Notes: generated by a model not told the origin, from the letters alone. DNA of 42,896 nucleotides from an archaeon BMS3Bbin15 (GCA_002897955.1 BDTY01000023.1:1-42896); one strand, 5' to 3'. Shown: positions 23,949 through 33,696, counted from the stretch's first letter. A program made the numbers and translations.

Positions 23949-24665
23949 TCATGATATAAGTGTGGGAAGAATAAAACCTAAATCTTTCTTAATCATATCC
24001 GCAATATCTGCAGAAACTCTCTTTTCAGAGTTTCCCATAACAATAATTTTATGCCCTTCGTATTCAATGGGAAATATAAATTTGAAGCTGCTTCCATAAA
24101 ACTCCGCAAAGTTATTATCATTATTAAAAATCTGTTCGGCAAGAGAAGCTGCTTGTTCTGCCATCTCCTCTGGCTTTTCAGCACTTGAAAGTATAACAAG
24201 CCCTTCAGCACCGACAAGAGTGAGATTTAATAACCTGTACTTATCTGTCATGGTTTCTATAAATTCTTTATAATCCTTTATTTCACTCAGGTCAATATCC
24301 CTGGGGCTATAGGTGTCCTCAACAGGAACCGGTTTTTCAACAATCTTTTCAACTACTTTTTCAATTTTCTTTTCGATGATTCTGGGTTTGAATCTTGCAA
24401 TAACTTCCAGGTCTCCTGAGGAAAAAATCTTCTCCTCTTTCATCTCGCTTTTTTCTTCATCTTTCTCAATTTTTTTCAATTTTATAGATTTTCTTCTATA
24501 AATATAGGCTAAGATAATAACTATGATGACAAGAAGCAGGATAATGGCAAATAAAAACAATACTGGGGACAAACCTAACGTTTTTGACGTTTTATCAGTC
24601 CAGAAATTAATATATGTAATCTGTTTACCAAGAAAACTCTGTATAGGACTATATATAGTAGCCAT
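23949..24665 (-). CDS. Membrane-anchored protein with roadblock-like C-terminal domain
   Basis: A 238-residue protein from the Met at 24665. A short external part is followed by one membrane helix (about residues 35-53), then a highly charged linker with a Lys/Glu-rich coiled segment (EKKIEKVVEKIVEKPVP). A C-terminal domain of about 110 residues reads LNLTLVGAEGLVILSS and EQAASLAEQIFNN, like roadblock/LC7 proteins that regulate small GTPases. A longer start at 24710 would overlap cbiX. A TATA-like CTTTTATAG sits about 25 bases before the chosen ATG, suggesting a leaderless transcript. The domain call is inference. Confidence 0.55.
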   Translation of the reverse strand: MATIYSPIQSFLGKQITYINFWTDKTSKTLGLSPVLFLFAIILLLVIIVIILAYIYRRKSIKLKKIEKDEEKSEMKEEKIFSSGDLEVIARFKPRIIEKKIEKVVEKIVEKPVPVEDTYSPRDIDLSEIKDYKEFIETMTDKYRLLNLTLVGAEGLVILSSAEKPEEMAEQAASLAEQIFNNDNNFAEFYGSSFKFIFPIEYEGHKIIVMGNSEKRVSADIADMIKKDLGFILPTLIS

Positions 24666-24687
24666 ATGTGTATTCTTACTCAGTACA

Positions 24688-25095
24688 CTATAAAAGTTTC
24701 CCCAGTGCACTGTTCACTCTGTCTTTTACTATCTCTGCAAGTCTTTCATCCCCGCCAATATTGGCTGTGTAGATAATTTCAACATCTTCAGGAGCTTTAA
24801 CTATACTGTTATTCTCATCGGTTTTACCTTCTTTCAATCCCAGAATGACAGGTATATCGTCAGTTACATGAAGCCCTGGTAGAAGAAACAGTGGCACGAC
24901 TACAATTTTCTTAAAGCCCTCCTTTATTGAAGATGTTACGGCTTCATATATACTGGGTTCCCAGTGTTTCATATATGCCACTTTAGTTGGAACTCCAAGC
25001 TTCTCCCCGGCAAGCTTTCCAACCTTTTCATAAACTTCCTTGGTTTCAGGTAGCCTTGAACCATGCCCTACCACAACCACACATACGTTATTCAA
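24688..25095 (-). CDS. cbiX: Sirohydrochlorin chelatase, short archaeal CbiX
   Basis: A 135-residue small CbiX that inserts Co or Fe into sirohydrochlorin as a homodimer, leading to cobamide or siroheme, the DsrAB cofactor. VVVGHGSR at the N-terminus holds the metal-binding His, and VVPLFLLPGLHVTDDIP holds the second. I chose the TTG at 25095 because AAGGTGA lies 5 bases upstream. The longer ATG form at 25128 adds 11 residues without a ribosome-binding site. A TATA-like ATTTATAAAT lies at 25151-25160. Confidence 0.85.
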   Translation of the reverse strand: MNNVCVVVVGHGSRLPETKEVYEKVGKLAGEKLGVPTKVAYMKHWEPSIYEAVTSSIKEGFKKIVVVPLFLLPGLHVTDDIPVILGLKEGKTDENNSIVKAPEDVEIIYTANIGGDERLAEIVKDRVNSALGKLL

Positions 25096-25176
25096 TAAAA
25101 TCACCTTCGGATATATGCACTTTATCACTAAAAGGAAAATGATATACGATATTTATAAATATGCTGTTTTGGTTTA

Positions 25177-25192
25177 GAAATGTTTACATTTC
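25177..25192. promoter_or_regulatory. Palindrome upstream of cbiX promoter
   Basis: GAAATG and CATTTC form a perfect inverted repeat around TTTA, about 16 bases upstream of the cbiX TATA element. It may be an operator for cbiX, perhaps for the neighbouring ArsR-like regulator. No second copy was noticed elsewhere. Confidence 0.35.
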
Positions 25193-25255
25193 AGGAAACT
25201 ATCCTGAGGGTTATATGTTTAGATGTCCTTTATTTTGAGCAGGATTATTTAAAAT

Positions 25256-25525
25256 CTATTCATACTCCTCCTGTATTTCTTTCACGAGTTTATGAATCTT
25301 CTTCCCCTTCTCGGTAAGATAGTAATAAACCGGTCTATATTTCTCCATATGCACTTCTCTTCGAACTATTCCCTTCTTTTCGAGAATCTTTAGATGTCTT
25401 GTTGTGGTTGATGGATTACCCAGAATATTTTCAATTTCTCCATACTTCCTCCTTTTTACAACAATACAATCAAGTATCTTTATCACACCTTTCTTTCCCA
25501 GGATTTTGAATATTTCCTCGCTCAC
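25256..25525 (-). CDS. ArsR-like winged-helix regulator
   Basis: An 89-residue single-domain regulator. Residues 10-60 form a winged helix (KKGVIKILDCIVVKRRKYGEIENILGNPSTTTRHLKILEKKGIVRRE), followed by a wing and a final helix (YYYLTEKGKKIHKLVKEIQEEYE). No Cys metal site is evident. It lies between cbiX and acs, divergent from acs with 159 bases between, so either could be its target. Confidence 0.75.
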   Translation of the reverse strand: MSEEIFKILGKKGVIKILDCIVVKRRKYGEIENILGNPSTTTRHLKILEKKGIVRREVHMEKYRPVYYYLTEKGKKIHKLVKEIQEEYE

Positions 25526-25684
25526 AGATTATTCTGGTTTATGGTTTGATATATATTAATTTCTATTGTCAGGAAGTAAACACTCAGAACTTCTTGAGAT
25601 TCGGAAAAATCCCGATGAGACAGGATAGAAAAATAGGTGGGGAAAATTTTATAATTAAGTGCAGAAAACTATACATGTGATATC

Positions 25685-27607
25685 ATGGCAGAAAAAATTG
25701 AATCCTTATTAAAAGAGGAGGAAGTTTATCACTCCAGTGATGATTTCAGGGAAAAAGCTTTGGTGAAGGATGAGAGTATATACTCAGAGGACTATAAGCA
25801 GTTCTGGAAAAGGGCGGCTGAAGAGGTTGACTGGTTTGAACCCTATTCAAAGCTTATGGATGATAGTGAAGCACCTTTCTTCAAGTGGTATATTGACGGT
25901 AAGATAAATATTGCCTACAACTGCCTTGACAGACATGTTAATAGCTGGAGAAAGAATAAGGCTGCAATACTCTGGGAAGGTGAAAATGGGGATAGGATGG
26001 TCTTAACATATTATCAACTTTACAGGGAAGTCAACAGGTTTGCTAATGCTCTCAAAGGGCTGGGTGTAAATAAAGGGGACAGGGTGACAATCTATCTTGG
26101 AATGGTACCGGAACTTCCAATTGCCATGTTAGCATGTGCAAAAATAGGAGCAGTACACAGTATTGTATTTGGAGGTTTCAGCGCTCTTGCTTTGAGAGAG
26201 AGGATTGAGGATTCTCAGTCAAAGATAGTGATAACTGCAGACGGTAGTTACAGGCGTGGAAAAATTGTACCATTGAAGGATAATGTGGATGAATCTCTTG
26301 AAGGTATAGATGGTATTGAGAAGGTTGTAGTTGTAAAAAGGACTGGGAATGAAATAAATTTTATTGATGGAAGGGATATCTGGTGGAATGATTTTATTGA
26401 AGGACAGAGCATAGAGCTTGAAGCTGAGAATCTTGATAGCGAACATCCTCTTTTTATACTCTATACCTCCGGCACAACAGGCAAGCCCAAGGGTGTTGTG
26501 CATGTACACGGCGGTTACAATGTGGGTACCACCATAACAACAAAACTTATCTTTGATTTAAAAGATGAGGATGTCTACTGGTGCACGGCAGACATAGGCT
26601 GGGTTACCGGGCACAGTTATATTATATATGGACCTCTGAGTCTTGGAGCTACGACTTTGATGTATGAGGGCGCTCCTGATTACCCCTCAGCGGGGCGCTG
26701 GTGGGACATTATTGACAGGTATGGTGTGAGTGTGTTCTATACTGCCCCCACAGCTATAAGGTACTTCATGCGCCTTGGAGATGAATATATCAAAAAACAT
26801 AGCCTTTCCACTCTTCGCCTTTTAGGTACTGTGGGAGAGCCAATAAATCCTGAGGTCTGGCGCTGGTATTATAGAACTATTGGAAAAGAGAATTGTCCTA
26901 TAGTTGATACATGGTGGCAGACTGAGACAGGGATGATACTTATTACGACATTACCCGGGGTACTCCCCATGAAGCCAGGTTCAGCCGGTAAGGCTTTCCC
27001 TGGAACTGAAGCAGATATTTTTAATGAGAATGGAGAATCCGTAGGATTAAATGAGGGTGGCTATCTTGTGCTGAAAAAACCATATCCTTCAATGCTCAGG
27101 ACAATATATGGTGACCCTGATAGATATGTGAATGTCTACTGGAGTAAATTCAAGGGTTGCTATCTTACTGGTGATGGAGCGAGAAAGGATGGGGATGGCT
27201 ACTTCTGGATTCTGGGTAGAATAGATGATGTTCTGAATGTATCAGGCCATAGGATTGGAACTATGGAGCTTGAGAGTGCTTTAGTTGCCCACCCCCAGGT
27301 GGCTGAGGCTGCTGTTGTTGGAAAACCCCATGAGATTAAAGGGCAGGCTATTGTGGCATTTGTTGTAATGAAGGCTGGAGTTATACCAGGAGATGAACTC
27401 AGAGAAGAGATAAGGGATTTTATGGTCAAAGAGATAGGTTCTATAGCAAAGCCCGATGAGGTTCATTTTGTGGAGAAGCTGCCAAAAACAAGAAGCGGGA
27501 AGATTATGAGGAGGGTAATAAGGGCCATAGCAGAGGGAAAAATTGATGTGGGTGATATCTCAACCCTGGAAGATGAGAGTGCTCTGGATGAAATAAGGAA
27601 GAAGTAG
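25685..27607 (+). CDS. acs: Acetyl-CoA synthetase (AMP-forming)
   Basis: A 640-residue enzyme that activates acetate to acetyl-CoA through acetyl-AMP. It shows the P-loop [21 protein letters not shown], the substrate-pocket WWQTETGM, the hinge [35 protein letters not shown], and [11 protein letters not shown] with the lysine that is acetylated in regulation. The length is right for Acs. A TATA-like TTTTATAATTA lies at 25648-25658. It ends in a strong hairpin, so it is a single-gene unit. Acetate use fits a sulfite-respiring lifestyle. Confidence 0.95.
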   Translation: MAEKIESLLKEEEVYHSSDDFREKALVKDESIYSEDYKQFWKRAAEEVDWFEPYSKLMDDSEAPFFKWYIDGKINIAYNCLDRHVNSWRKNKAAILWEGENGDRMVLTYYQLYREVNRFANALKGLGVNKGDRVTIYLGMVPELPIAMLACAKIGAVHSIVFGGFSALALRERIEDSQSKIVITADGSYRRGKIVPLKDNVDESLEGIDGIEKVVVVKRTGNEINFIDGRDIWWNDFIEGQSIELEAENLDSEHPLFILYTSGTTGKPKGVVHVHGGYNVGTTITTKLIFDLKDEDVYWCTADIGWVTGHSYIIYGPLSLGATTLMYEGAPDYPSAGRWWDIIDRYGVSVFYTAPTAIRYFMRLGDEYIKKHSLSTLRLLGTVGEPINPEVWRWYYRTIGKENCPIVDTWWQTETGMILITTLPGVLPMKPGSAGKAFPGTEADIFNENGESVGLNEGGYLVLKKPYPSMLRTIYGDPDRYVNVYWSKFKGCYLTGDGARKDGDGYFWILGRIDDVLNVSGHRIGTMELESALVAHPQVAEAAVVGKPHEIKGQAIVAFVVMKAGVIPGDELREEIRDFMVKEIGSIAKPDEVHFVEKLPKTRSGKIMRRVIRAIAEGKIDVGDISTLEDESALDEIRKK

Positions 27608-27630
27608 CTATGGTATATTCAGATTGATTA

Positions 27631-27659
27631 GAGCCTGGAGATATTGATTCTCCGGGCTC
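27631..27659 (+). terminator. Hairpin after acs
   Basis: GAGCCTGGAGA and TCTCCGGGCTC pair over 11 bases (one G-U) around TATTGAT, starting 24 bases after the acs stop and followed by pyrimidine-rich sequence with a TTTT run. It fits a terminator or mRNA 3'-end protector. Confidence 0.55.
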
Positions 27660-27675
27660 TGATACTTCTACTTTT

Positions 27676-27727
27676 ATAAGCCCAAGTTCAATCATATTCT
27701 CCAACCTTTTTGTCGTAAATTGTATCC
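27676..27727 (-). pseudogene. Relic of a thermosome (chaperonin) gene
   Basis: About 52 bases match the 3' part of the thermosome gene at 42367-42419 at roughly 43 positions, including a 17-base and a 10-base unbroken block. On the minus strand the relic reads [14 protein letters not shown] against [14 protein letters not shown] in the intact gene. Similarity stops sharply on both sides. It appears to be what is left of a lost chaperonin paralogue, or a copied scrap, between acs and mvk. Confidence 0.6.
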
Positions 27728-27804
27728 ACATAATAAAATAATTTAATAACTTAAGGTAATAATTTTACGGTATATTTTTATATTGTCTCTTATATTAATT
27801 AATC

Positions 27805-28746
27805 ATGGTTTTGGTATCCTCTCCAGGTAAGGTGATATTATTCGGTGAGCATGCCGTTGTTTATGGTTTTCCTGCTCTTGCAAGTGCTATTGACAGAAGG
27901 GTTTATGTTAAGGCTGAAAAGAACAGTTTAGAGAAGATTGTTATAGCTTCGAAGGGAAAAAAAACCTCTTTTTCCTTCAAAAGTCTTAAAAGGAAAAGGG
28001 GCGAGTTCAGGTATATTCTCAGAGCCTTAAAAATAGCCTTTGACACCCTTGGCATGAACTTTGGCGTTTCCCTTGAAATAGATTCGAAGATACCCAGAGC
28101 TTCAGGATTGGGTTCAAGTGCCGCAATAAGTGTTGCTGTACTTAAGGCTGTTTATTATATAGCAGGAAAAGATATTAAAAACGGTAAGCTCGCCGTTCTA
28201 GGGCATAGAGTTGAGCTGGAGGTACAGGGCTCAGCTTCTCCTACTGACACAGCAACGTCAGCTCTGGGTGGTGTACTTTTTATACGTCCCGGAAAAGCTA
28301 TAGAAAAGGTTGAAATCGGGCAGGATATTTCATTGATTGTTGGATGCACCGGGATGAAAAGGTCAACAAAAGAGCTTGTTGCAAAGGTTAAAACTTTTAA
28401 GGAAACATATCCAAATATAGCAGAGCCAATAGTTACAAGTATAGGAGAAATCGCCATAGAGGCACGAATTGCTCTGGCAGATGGTGACTACCAGAAGCTT
28501 GGAAGGCTTATGCTGGTTAATAATGCGCTTCTCGATGCACTGGGAGTAGGTAATGTGGCTTTATCAAAGAGAGTGTATTCTGCCATAAAGGCAGGTGCAG
28601 CAGGTGCAAAGCTTACTGGAGCAGGTGGTGGAGGATGTATGATTGCCCTTGCACAGGAAAACAGAGAAAAAGTACTTAAATCTCTGGGCAAGAGAGCTTT
28701 TGTCACAAAAATTTCAAAAGAAGGAACGAGAGTTGAGCACTCATGA
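27805..28746 (+). CDS. mvk: Mevalonate kinase
   Basis: A 313-residue GHMP kinase that phosphorylates mevalonate for archaeal lipid synthesis. Seen: GKVILFGEHAVVYG at the start, PRASGLGSSAAISVAVL (the GHMP ATP loop), the catalytic-Asp region SPTDTATSALGG, and KLTGAGGGGCM near the end. It begins an operon of four tightly joined genes, with a 4-base overlap to ipk. Confidence 0.95.
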   Translation: MVLVSSPGKVILFGEHAVVYGFPALASAIDRRVYVKAEKNSLEKIVIASKGKKTSFSFKSLKRKRGEFRYILRALKIAFDTLGMNFGVSLEIDSKIPRASGLGSSAAISVAVLKAVYYIAGKDIKNGKLAVLGHRVELEVQGSASPTDTATSALGGVLFIRPGKAIEKVEIGQDISLIVGCTGMKRSTKELVAKVKTFKETYPNIAEPIVTSIGEIAIEARIALADGDYQKLGRLMLVNNALLDALGVGNVALSKRVYSAIKAGAAGAKLTGAGGGGCMIALAQENREKVLKSLGKRAFVTKISKEGTRVEHS

Positions 28747-29534
28747 TTATTGTTAAACTGGGCGGAAGTCTTCTGACTTCAAAAAATAATGAATTTTCTC
28801 TTAGAAGGGATGTTCTTCATAGAGTTGCCGGAGAATTAAAAAAAGGAATTGACGGAAGTGCTATAATCGTGCATGGTGGAGGTAGCTTCGGGCATCCACT
28901 TGCAGAGAAGTATTCTCTGAATGAAGGTTTTAAGAGTAGAATTCAGATTGAGGGTTTTGTTTTAACAAGGCTGGCAATGCAGAGTTTTAACAGCGAGGTT
29001 GTGGCTTCTCTTGTTGAGGCAGGTTTACCTGCTGTATCTCTTGCAACTTCTTCGATTTTTATAACCGAAAACAGGTATATAAACAGCTACTCCAGAGACA
29101 TTGTTGAGGGTTTCCTCAGGCTCGGAACTTTTCCTGTTCTCTATGGCGATGTTGTTCTTGACAGAGCAATGAGTTTCTGTATTCTATCAGGGGACAGAAT
29201 AATTTCAAAGCTTGCCCAGGAATTTAAACCAGATAGAATTGTTCTTGCTACGGATGTTGACGGTATATTTACAGCAAGCCCGAAGTTAAGGAGCAATGCA
29301 GAGCTGATTGAAGAGATAAACCCTGAAAATTATAGAGAAATATTAGGCTTGCTGACTCCTGAGAAAGGAGATGTTACAGGAGGAATGCTGGGTAAACTGG
29401 AAGAGCTGATTTCCCTTGCAAATCGGGGTTATGAATCAATAATCGTAAATGCTCTTTCAGAGGGGAGACTTAAGAAAGTTTTATTAGGTGAGAAAGTTAA
29501 AGGCTCTGTTATTAAAGGAGGAAAGTATTATTGA
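28743..29534 (+). CDS. ipk: Isopentenyl phosphate kinase
   Basis: A 263-residue amino-acid-kinase-fold enzyme that turns isopentenyl phosphate into isopentenyl diphosphate in the archaeal mevalonate pathway. It has KLGGSLLTSK (lysines of the ATP site), VHGGGSFGHP with the catalytic His, and LATDVDGIFTASP. No phosphomevalonate decarboxylase is seen in the window. It overlaps mvk and idi by 4 bases on each side. Confidence 0.93.
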   Translation: MIIVKLGGSLLTSKNNEFSLRRDVLHRVAGELKKGIDGSAIIVHGGGSFGHPLAEKYSLNEGFKSRIQIEGFVLTRLAMQSFNSEVVASLVEAGLPAVSLATSSIFITENRYINSYSRDIVEGFLRLGTFPVLYGDVVLDRAMSFCILSGDRIISKLAQEFKPDRIVLATDVDGIFTASPKLRSNAELIEEINPENYREILGLLTPEKGDVTGGMLGKLEELISLANRGYESIIVNALSEGRLKKVLLGEKVKGSVIKGGKYY

Positions 29535-30589
29535 GTACAGAAAGCAGAAAGTTTGACCACATAAGAATATGTCTCGAGGAGAAAGTTGAGAGTAATGTGA
29601 AATCCGGCTTTGAGGATGTAAAGCTGGTTCACAGATGTCTACCTCAGATTGACTTTGGGGATATTGAGCTTGAAGCTGACTTTCTTGGCAGAAAACTTTC
29701 CTCGCCTCTTGTTATTGCCGCTATGACAGGGGGTCATGAGAAAGCTTTAAAAATAAACGAAAATCTTGCAGATGCTGCAGAAAATTTTGGGATTGCTATA
29801 GGTGTTGGCAGCCAGAGAGCTGCTATTGAGGATAAAAGTTTGAAGTATACATATAAAGTGGTGAGAGAGAAGGCTCCCAATGCTTTTGTGATTGCCAACC
29901 TTGGAGCTGTGCAGTTCTGTAGAGGGTATACAGTAAAGGAAGCTGAGATGGCTGTTGATATGATTGGAGCTGATGCTCTTGCCCTTCATCTCAACCCGCT
30001 GCAGGAGGCTGTGCAGAAGGAGGGGGATTTAAACTTTTCCTGCTGTCTTGAAGCTATTGAGGAGTTATCCTCCGAGCTATCTGTTCCTTTGATTGTGAAG
30101 GAAACGGGAGCAGGGATTGCTATGGAAGAGGCAATGCTTATTGAGAGGGCAGGCGCCTCTGCTATAGATATAGGGGGTCTTGGAGGAACAAGTTTTGCGG
30201 CAGTTGAAAGTTATAGAGTTCAAAATTCAAATGTTGCAAAAACGTTCTGGGACTGGGGTATTCCAACGGCAGCAAGTCTGATGGAGTGTGCATCTTCAGT
30301 TTCAATACCTCTTATTGCGACTGGTGGCCTCCGCTCCGGTCTTGATGCTGCCAGGGCGATAGCCTCTGGTGCATCTCTTGCTGGTTTTGCCCTTCCCCTT
30401 TTAAAACCGGCAGTAAGAAGCTATAGAGATGTGGTTATAAAAATTGAAGAAATTATTGACGAACTTAAAATTGCAATGTTTCTGACGGGAAGCAGAAACA
30501 TTTATGAGTTGAAAACAGCTGGTTTTGTGCTAACTGGTGCCACAGGTGAGTGGCTTAATGAAAGAAAATTAAAATTAAAAAAGGTGTGA
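29531..30589 (+). CDS. fni: Isopentenyl-diphosphate delta-isomerase, type II (FMN)
   Basis: A 352-residue type II isomerase, an FMN- and NAD(P)H-dependent TIM barrel that interconverts IPP and DMAPP. Family segments are SSPLVIAAMTGGHEKALKINENLA, IGVGSQRAAIED, HLNPLQEAVQKEGD, VKETGAGIAMEEA and the phosphate-binding IATGGLRSGLDAARAIASGAS. It starts with TTG at 29531, overlapping the ipk stop (TTGA). Confidence 0.93.
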   Translation: MSTESRKFDHIRICLEEKVESNVKSGFEDVKLVHRCLPQIDFGDIELEADFLGRKLSSPLVIAAMTGGHEKALKINENLADAAENFGIAIGVGSQRAAIEDKSLKYTYKVVREKAPNAFVIANLGAVQFCRGYTVKEAEMAVDMIGADALALHLNPLQEAVQKEGDLNFSCCLEAIEELSSELSVPLIVKETGAGIAMEEAMLIERAGASAIDIGGLGGTSFAAVESYRVQNSNVAKTFWDWGIPTAASLMECASSVSIPLIATGGLRSGLDAARAIASGASLAGFALPLLKPAVRSYRDVVIKIEEIIDELKIAMFLTGSRNIYELKTAGFVLTGATGEWLNERKLKLKKV

Positions 30590-30592
30590 ATA

Positions 30593-31912
30593 ATGGAAAT
30601 AATTGGTGTAGGCGGCTATGAAGAAGTAGGCCGTAATATGACCCTTTTCAGGTCAGGTGAAGATGCTATTATTATTGATATGGGTATACGCCTTGACAGG
30701 GTATTTATCCATGAAGATACGGATTTGAACAGATTATCTCATAAGGAACTGGCAGAAAAGGGTATTATTCCTGATGATAGTGTAATAAAGTCCTTCAGAA
30801 GTAAAATTAAGGCTATTGTATTGAGTCATGGTCATCTTGATCATCTGGGTGCAGTTTCTATTATAGCAAAGAAATACCCTTCTGCTCCTATAATAGGTAC
30901 TCCATATACTATCGAGCTGGTGAAGAAGGAGTTCAGAGGGAAGTGTCAGAATCCTATTTATACTCTTGTAGCTGGGGAAGTCCTCCAGGTTTCAAGAGAC
31001 ATGAGTATAGAATTTGTTAAGGTTACTCACAGTATTCCTGATGTTGTCGCTCTGGTTGTGCATTCAAATGAAGGAAAATTCCTTTATATGAATGATTTCA
31101 AGCTTGATGATAATCCTATTCTGGGCGAACCTCCTGACTATGCAAGGCTTAAAGAGCTTGGTAAAGAGGGAGTAAAGTTGATGGTTATTGAAACCACAAG
31201 AGTTGCAAGGGAGGGAAGGACACCCAGTGAGAGTATTGCAAGATATCTGCTTAAAGATACAATAAAGAAGAGCGATTCAGATGCAGGGCTTATTGTTACA
31301 ACTTTTTCATCTCATATTGCAAGGATTCAGAGTGCAGTAGATTCAGCAAAGGAACAGGATAGAATTCCTGTACTTCTAGGAAGAAGTATGGAGAAATATG
31401 TAGGTATAGCTGAAAGAACCGGAATTATTTCATTGCCTGACAATGTGAGGATATATGGTGCCCAGAAGTCAATAACAAAGGTTCTGAATAAAATTGCCAA
31501 GGGTGGAAGAGAAGAGTATATGCTGATTATTACAGGACATCAGGGAGAGCCGGATGCTTTACTATCAAAAATAGTCAAGCACAAGTATGACTTCAGAATT
31601 GATAAGGGTGATAATGTTGTTTTTTCTGCCGATATAATACCAAATCCCATAAATGTTGCGCAGAGATATACACTTGAGACAAAGCTGAATATGCAGGGAG
31701 CCAGAATTTTTAAGGGCGCTCATGTCAGCGGGCATGCTGCCAGAGAAGACCACAGGGATATTATCAAGATGGTCAGGCCCGAGAATATAGTACCAACTCA
31801 TGGTACTCTGGAAATGCTGGCAATCTATGCGGAACTGGCAGAGAGTGAGGGTTACACTCTGAACAAAAATCTTTTCCTTATAAGAAATGGTCAGAGGGTT
31901 GAAGTAAGGTGA
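30593..31912 (+). CDS. rnj: Ribonuclease J
   Basis: A 439-residue metallo-beta-lactamase/beta-CASP 5'-3' exoribonuclease of the archaeal RNase J type. The metal motif LSHGHLDHLG (HxHxDH) is near residue 80. The beta-CASP part includes TFSSHIARIQ and GRSMEKY, and the final histidine motif is near HVSGHAAREDH and PTHGTLEM. It lacks the long C-terminal domain of bacterial RNase J, as expected in archaea. It sits in the isoprenoid operon 3 bases after fni, a conserved archaeal neighbourhood. Confidence 0.92.
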   Translation: MEIIGVGGYEEVGRNMTLFRSGEDAIIIDMGIRLDRVFIHEDTDLNRLSHKELAEKGIIPDDSVIKSFRSKIKAIVLSHGHLDHLGAVSIIAKKYPSAPIIGTPYTIELVKKEFRGKCQNPIYTLVAGEVLQVSRDMSIEFVKVTHSIPDVVALVVHSNEGKFLYMNDFKLDDNPILGEPPDYARLKELGKEGVKLMVIETTRVAREGRTPSESIARYLLKDTIKKSDSDAGLIVTTFSSHIARIQSAVDSAKEQDRIPVLLGRSMEKYVGIAERTGIISLPDNVRIYGAQKSITKVLNKIAKGGREEYMLIITGHQGEPDALLSKIVKHKYDFRIDKGDNVVFSADIIPNPINVAQRYTLETKLNMQGARIFKGAHVSGHAAREDHRDIIKMVRPENIVPTHGTLEMLAIYAELAESEGYTLNKNLFLIRNGQRVEVR

Positions 31913-31916
31913 AGGG

Positions 31917-33596
31917 ATGAGAGAACTTATTTTCAAGTATGCTCTTAAGAATGCTCTCGATTTTGGCAATGCAAACCCAAAGGCTGTTATTGGTAAGGTG
32001 ATTGCTGAGAACCCTGATATGAAAAAGAAGGTTAAAGATTTATTTCCTGTTGTCGAGGAGGTTATTGAGGAGGTTAATTCTCTCAGCAGAGAGGAGATAG
32101 AGGGATATATTGAGAGTTTCACCTTTGAAGAAAAGGAGAGAAAAAAAGAACAGAAGCTTCAGGAGTTGAAATGTGCGGAGAAGGGCAAGGTGGTGATGCG
32201 TTTTGCACCCAACCCTTCGGGGCCACTTCACCTGGGTCATGCAAGGGCTGCTGTGCTCAACAGTGAATATGTAAAGTATTATGGGGGGAAGCTGATTCTC
32301 AGGTTTGAAGACACGGACCCTGCCAGGGTTATGCCTGAAGCTTATAATATGATAAGGGAGGATTTAAGGTGGCTTGGAACTGAATGGGATAAAGAGGTGG
32401 TTCAGTCTTCAAGATTAGAAATTTACTATAAATATGCAAGGGAGCTTATAGAAAAAGGGTTCAGCTATGTATGTACATGCACCGCTGAAGAATTTCAAAA
32501 ATTGAAGATAGGTAAGGTTGAATGTCCACACAGAAACACTACGTCCAGGGAAAATCTTGAAAATTTCGAGAGGATGTTTTCAGAGTTTAATGAGGGGGAT
32601 GCTGTTTTAAGATTTAAGTCTGGAGTTGATTTACCTGACCCTGCTATGAGGGAATTTCCTTTAATGAGAATAAGTGAAAAAAAGCATCCTCTTGTTGAGG
32701 CGAGAGTTTATCCTCTTATGAATTTTTCAGTTACAGTGGATGACCACCTTCTGGGACTTACCCATGTGCTTAGGGGTAAAGACCATATTGTCAATACAAG
32801 AAAGCAGGAGTTTGTCTACAATGCATTTGGCTGGGAAATGCCGGAGTTTATCCACTATGGCAGACTGAAAATTGGAGGTCTTGCTTTGAGCACCTCGAAG
32901 ATAAGCGAAGGTATAAGAGCAGGGCTTTACAGCGGATGGGAGGATGCAAAGCTTGGTACTCTGAGGGCCCTGAGGAAGAGGGGGTTGCAGCCTGAAGCTA
33001 TAGTAAAAACAATGCTTGATGTTGGAGTTAAACAGAGTGATATTAACTTTTCCTGGGAGAATCTCTATTCTTACAACAGGGCAATTATCGAACCGGATGC
33101 AAATAGATACTTTTTTGTAGCACAGCCTAAAATTCTTGAGGTTGAAAATGCGGAGAGTGTGGAAAATTATGCTCCGTTTCACCCGGATTATCCAGAGAGG
33201 GGTAAGAGAAGGCTTGTTATAAGTGCTGATAATGCTGGTAAGGCAAGAGTGCTCATCTCTTCAAGGGATTTCTCAAATTTAAAGCCAGGAAATTTTATAA
33301 GATTGATGGGGGCTTTCAACATTGAAATTATTGAGGTTGGAGAGAAGGTCAGAGGTATATTCAGGAGCTTTGAGCTCGGGGAAGCAAGAAAAAGAAAGGC
33401 AAGGCTTATTCACTGGTTGCCCGAGGATGGTAATATTGAGGTTAAGGTTGTGAAACCTGAGGGTATCGATACCGGTTTTGCGGAGAGGCTTCTTGAGAAG
33501 GAAGAAACTGGCAGTATTGTGCAGTTTGAGCGCTATGGTTTCTGCAGGATTGATGAGAAAAATTCTATTATTACTCTCTATTTCACCCATGAGTGA
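31917..33596 (+). CDS. gltX: Glutamyl-tRNA synthetase, archaeal type
   Basis: A 559-residue class I synthetase. A helical N-terminal extension of about 90 residues precedes the catalytic core with PNPSGPLHLGHARA (HIGH motif as HLGH). The KMSKS equivalent reads ALSTSKISEG, usual for archaeal/eukaryotic GluRS. The C-terminal part is the beta-barrel anticodon domain of the GlnRS type. It follows rnj by 4 bases. In many archaea a prenyl synthase gene (idsA) lies between rnj and gltX, and here it does not. Confidence 0.93.
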   Translation: MRELIFKYALKNALDFGNANPKAVIGKVIAENPDMKKKVKDLFPVVEEVIEEVNSLSREEIEGYIESFTFEEKERKKEQKLQELKCAEKGKVVMRFAPNPSGPLHLGHARAAVLNSEYVKYYGGKLILRFEDTDPARVMPEAYNMIREDLRWLGTEWDKEVVQSSRLEIYYKYARELIEKGFSYVCTCTAEEFQKLKIGKVECPHRNTTSRENLENFERMFSEFNEGDAVLRFKSGVDLPDPAMREFPLMRISEKKHPLVEARVYPLMNFSVTVDDHLLGLTHVLRGKDHIVNTRKQEFVYNAFGWEMPEFIHYGRLKIGGLALSTSKISEGIRAGLYSGWEDAKLGTLRALRKRGLQPEAIVKTMLDVGVKQSDINFSWENLYSYNRAIIEPDANRYFFVAQPKILEVENAESVENYAPFHPDYPERGKRRLVISADNAGKARVLISSRDFSNLKPGNFIRLMGAFNIEIIEVGEKVRGIFRSFELGEARKRKARLIHWLPEDGNIEVKVVKPEGIDTGFAERLLEKEETGSIVQFERYGFCRIDEKNSIITLYFTHE

Positions 33597-33696
33597 GACG
33601 AAATCGAAGATGAAAAGATTTTTAGGTTCTGGGGTAGATGATAACCCTGAAGAGGCAACTGGAAGGGTGGTTATATGGTTCAAATATCATTCGTAA
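33589..33696 (+). CDS. Possible 35-residue ORF overlapping gltX end
   Basis: An ATG at 33589 overlaps the gltX stop (ATGAGTGA) and opens a 35-residue frame. It is hydrophilic, with FLGSGVDDNPEEATGRVVIWFKY. Coupling to gltX is possible, but there is no family match that I recognise and no clear ribosome-binding site, so this is a weak call. Confidence 0.3.
   Translation: MSETKSKMKRFLGSGVDDNPEEATGRVVIWFKYHS

Noticed and set aside
23949-24710. Longer start of the membrane-anchored protein at 24710
   Set aside because: It would overlap cbiX by 23 bases and adds 15 residues before a Met that has a well-placed TATA box.
27504-27731. 75-residue minus-strand ORF containing the thermosome-like segment
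   Set aside because: It overlaps the acs 3' end and its hairpin, and only 14 residues resemble chaperonin. It is better read as a relic than as a gene.
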